Source: Deltaproteobacteria bacterium
GTDB lineage: Bacteria > Desulfobacterota > Syntrophia > Syntrophales > UBA5619
Direction: 5' to 3'
Assembly (NCBI GenBank): GCA_026388365.1
Contig: JAPLJW010000176.1
Location: 1 to 6,110, forward strand
Length of the DNA: 6,110 nt
Translations under genes and position numbers: made by a program
Shown: one piece after another, positions 5,089 through 6,110 of the stretch
Layout: the number at the start of each line of letters is the position of its first letter
Position numbering within the stretch: the stretch's first letter is position 1
The notes under the pieces: model-generated
The model's input: the letters and a program-made list of their open reading frames with translations, nothing else
What the model was told of the DNA's origin: nothing
Databases searched by the model: none

Positions 5089-6110
5089 AGGGCGTCCCTC
5101 CGTTCGAGGTCGGCGATGCAGCCCGGCTTGATCTGGACCTTGACCCGGATATTCTTTCCGGTCGTATAAAATTCCCGGACCATGTTGAATTCCTGGGCTT
5201 CGACCACCTCGATCTCCAGGTCCTTTTCGGCGGCGCCCATCTTCAGGACCTTTTCCCGGAGCTTTTCGCTGCCGATGCGGATGGCGTCCTCCATTGTGAA
5301 ACGGGGAGAGATGGCGGTCTGAAGGCCCTCTTCGCAGATGGTCAGGGTCCGTTGTTCGGTGTCGGCCAGGAGGGTCATCTCCGCCGTCGTCCGGGCCAGG
5401 GCGGCTCCGATGGCGTTGGCCACCTCGGCATGGACGGGGACATGGGCTTCGCAGTCCAGTAGCCTGCCCAGTTCCGGCGCCAGGAGGCCGGCGGGTCCTC
5501 CCACCACGTAGAGGTGCCGGGGATTCAGCCGTTTCCCATCCAGCATCTCATGGATCGTGTAAACCGGCTGGTTGTTGATCTCTTCGACAAAATCCCGGAC
5601 ATGGGCGGCGATCATCCGGCAGGTTTCCTGAAAGATCGCCCGGGCCGCTTCGCCGACCGGGCAATGGAGAGCATCGGCAATGGGGAGGAGGGCGGATGCG
5701 GCCTTTTCCGGATCACCGATGCCGGTCATTCCAAGGACGATCATGGCGTCCGTCGGCGTTGGAAAAGGCCCGCCGAAGGCCGCAGCGGGACCTTCCCGCT
5801 CCGGTCCGATGGAGAGCTCTCCTTTCCGAAAACGGACCACGCTGTCGCCGCCGATGCCGATCGACCGGGTTCTCAATCCCCGGATCAGGGTTTTGCGGCC
5901 TTCGATGGTGACGCCAAAGGGCTCGAAAAGGGGGACCCCGTCGGCGAAGACGGCGATATCTGTCGTCGTGCCGCCGATATCGAGGGCGATGGCGTCGCTG
6001 CTGCAGCCGGTCGTCGTCAGGACCCCCATGGTACTGGCCGCAGGGCCGGAAAGGATCGTCTGAACAGGAAATTCCACGGATTGTGAGATGTCGAAGGTTC
6101 CGCCGTCCGC
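5079..6110 (-). CDS. Hydantoinase/oxoprolinase (HyuA) family ATPase-like protein, N-terminus outside the window
   Basis: The frame is open to the window edge, so this is the C-terminal 343 residues of a larger protein; a GTG at 6077 is internal, since the upstream residues ADGGTFDISQS continue family sequence. Counting the first visible residue as 1: TILSGPAAS (18-26), the actin-like phosphate motif ALDIGGTTTDIAVF (42-55), IGIGGDSVVRF (86-93 region), TPTDAMIVLG (118-127) and YVVGGPAGLLAPELGRLL (201-218), followed by NAIGAALAR (232-240). These match, in order, the second half of HyuA-type subunits, which use ATP to open hydantoin or 5-oxoproline rings or to phosphorylate substrates in acetone/acetophenone carboxylases. 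After the core a segment of about 100 residues (242-343) with alternating charged beta-like stretches remains; I cannot name it. Whether a HyuB partner lies upstream cannot be seen. It overlaps the deacetylase start by 10 bases. Reaction unassigned. Confidence 0.88.
   Translation of the reverse strand, partial: ADGGTFDISQSVEFPVQTILSGPAASTMGVLTTTGCSSDAIALDIGGTTTDIAVFADGVPLFEPFGVTIEGRKTLIRGLRTRSIGIGGDSVVRFRKGELSIGPEREGPAAAFGGPFPTPTDAMIVLGMTGIGDPEKAASALLPIADALHCPVGEAARAIFQETCRMIAAHVRDFVEEINNQPVYTIHEMLDGKRLNPRHLYVVGGPAGLLAPELGRLLDCEAHVPVHAEVANAIGAALARTTAEMTLLADTEQRTLTICEEGLQTAISPRFTMEDAIRIGSEKLREKVLKMGAAEKDLEIEVVEAQEFNMVREFYTTGKNIRVKVQIKPGCIADLERRDALCR

Noticed and set aside
3751..5169. Long plus-strand frames of 276 and 181 codons opposite the deacetylase
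   Set aside because: They are antisense to a gene with a complete HDAC active site; GC-rich coding DNA commonly leaves such open shadows.
6075..6077. GTG at 6077 as the start of the HyuA-like protein
   Set aside because: The frame stays open to the window edge with family-like sequence upstream, and the protein would lack its whole N-terminal half.
5514..6086. Plus-strand frame of 190 codons opposite the HyuA-like gene
   Set aside because: Antisense to a recognised family gene, with no motif or ribosome-binding site of its own.

Overview
The window is a compact bacterial locus with moderately high GC, strong G/C preference at third codon positions, short gaps and Shine-Dalgarno sites before most starts. 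No rRNA, tRNA, CRISPR array, transposase or phage gene is visible. The gene content (long-chain acyl-CoA synthetase, methylglutaconyl-CoA-hydratase-like crotonase, HDAC-family deacetylase with a cysteine-rich tail, HyuA-like ATPase) resembles fatty- and aromatic-acid-degrading anaerobes of the former Deltaproteobacteria (for example Syntrophales). That placement is an inference from recalled family resemblance, not from a phylogenetic marker.

Left part, plus strand (1-2580). The window opens inside a long-chain fatty acyl-CoA synthetase (AMP-forming), which ends at 1371. A roughly 400-base gap follows. It holds a possible 55-residue unrecognised small gene (1485-1652) and an AT-rich stretch starting with an imperfect inverted repeat of the kind that translates as HSRESGNL and is scattered through many proteobacterial genomes. 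A complete enoyl-CoA hydratase/isomerase family gene (1783-2580) comes next and is closest to the AUH/methylglutaconyl-CoA hydratase group.

Right part, minus strand (6110 down to 2594). Five genes read right to left and probably form one transcription unit: a HyuA-like hydantoinase/oxoprolinase family ATPase (N-terminus outside the window), an HDAC/AcuC-type deacetylase whose start overlaps the hyuA stop, a carboxymuconolactone-decarboxylase-family protein, a YwbE-family small protein, and a YaiI/YqxD (UPF0178) protein. A GC-rich hairpin with a T-rich tail sits at the end of ywbE, with the ywbE stop codon in its loop. It may reduce read-through into yaiI. The plus and minus groups converge, with echA and yaiI stops 13 bases apart.

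How they may work together: the synthetase makes acyl-CoA and the crotonase hydrates an enoyl-CoA, so the plus strand fits carboxylic-acid catabolism. On the minus strand the HyuA-like protein and deacetylase are translationally coupled and probably act in related processes, but their substrates cannot be read from sequence. I do not see a clearly new system. The points most worth following are the HyuA-HDAC-CMD cluster, the cysteine-rich tail of the deacetylase, the terminator/stop-codon overlap in ywbE, and the small ORF ending inside a repeat.
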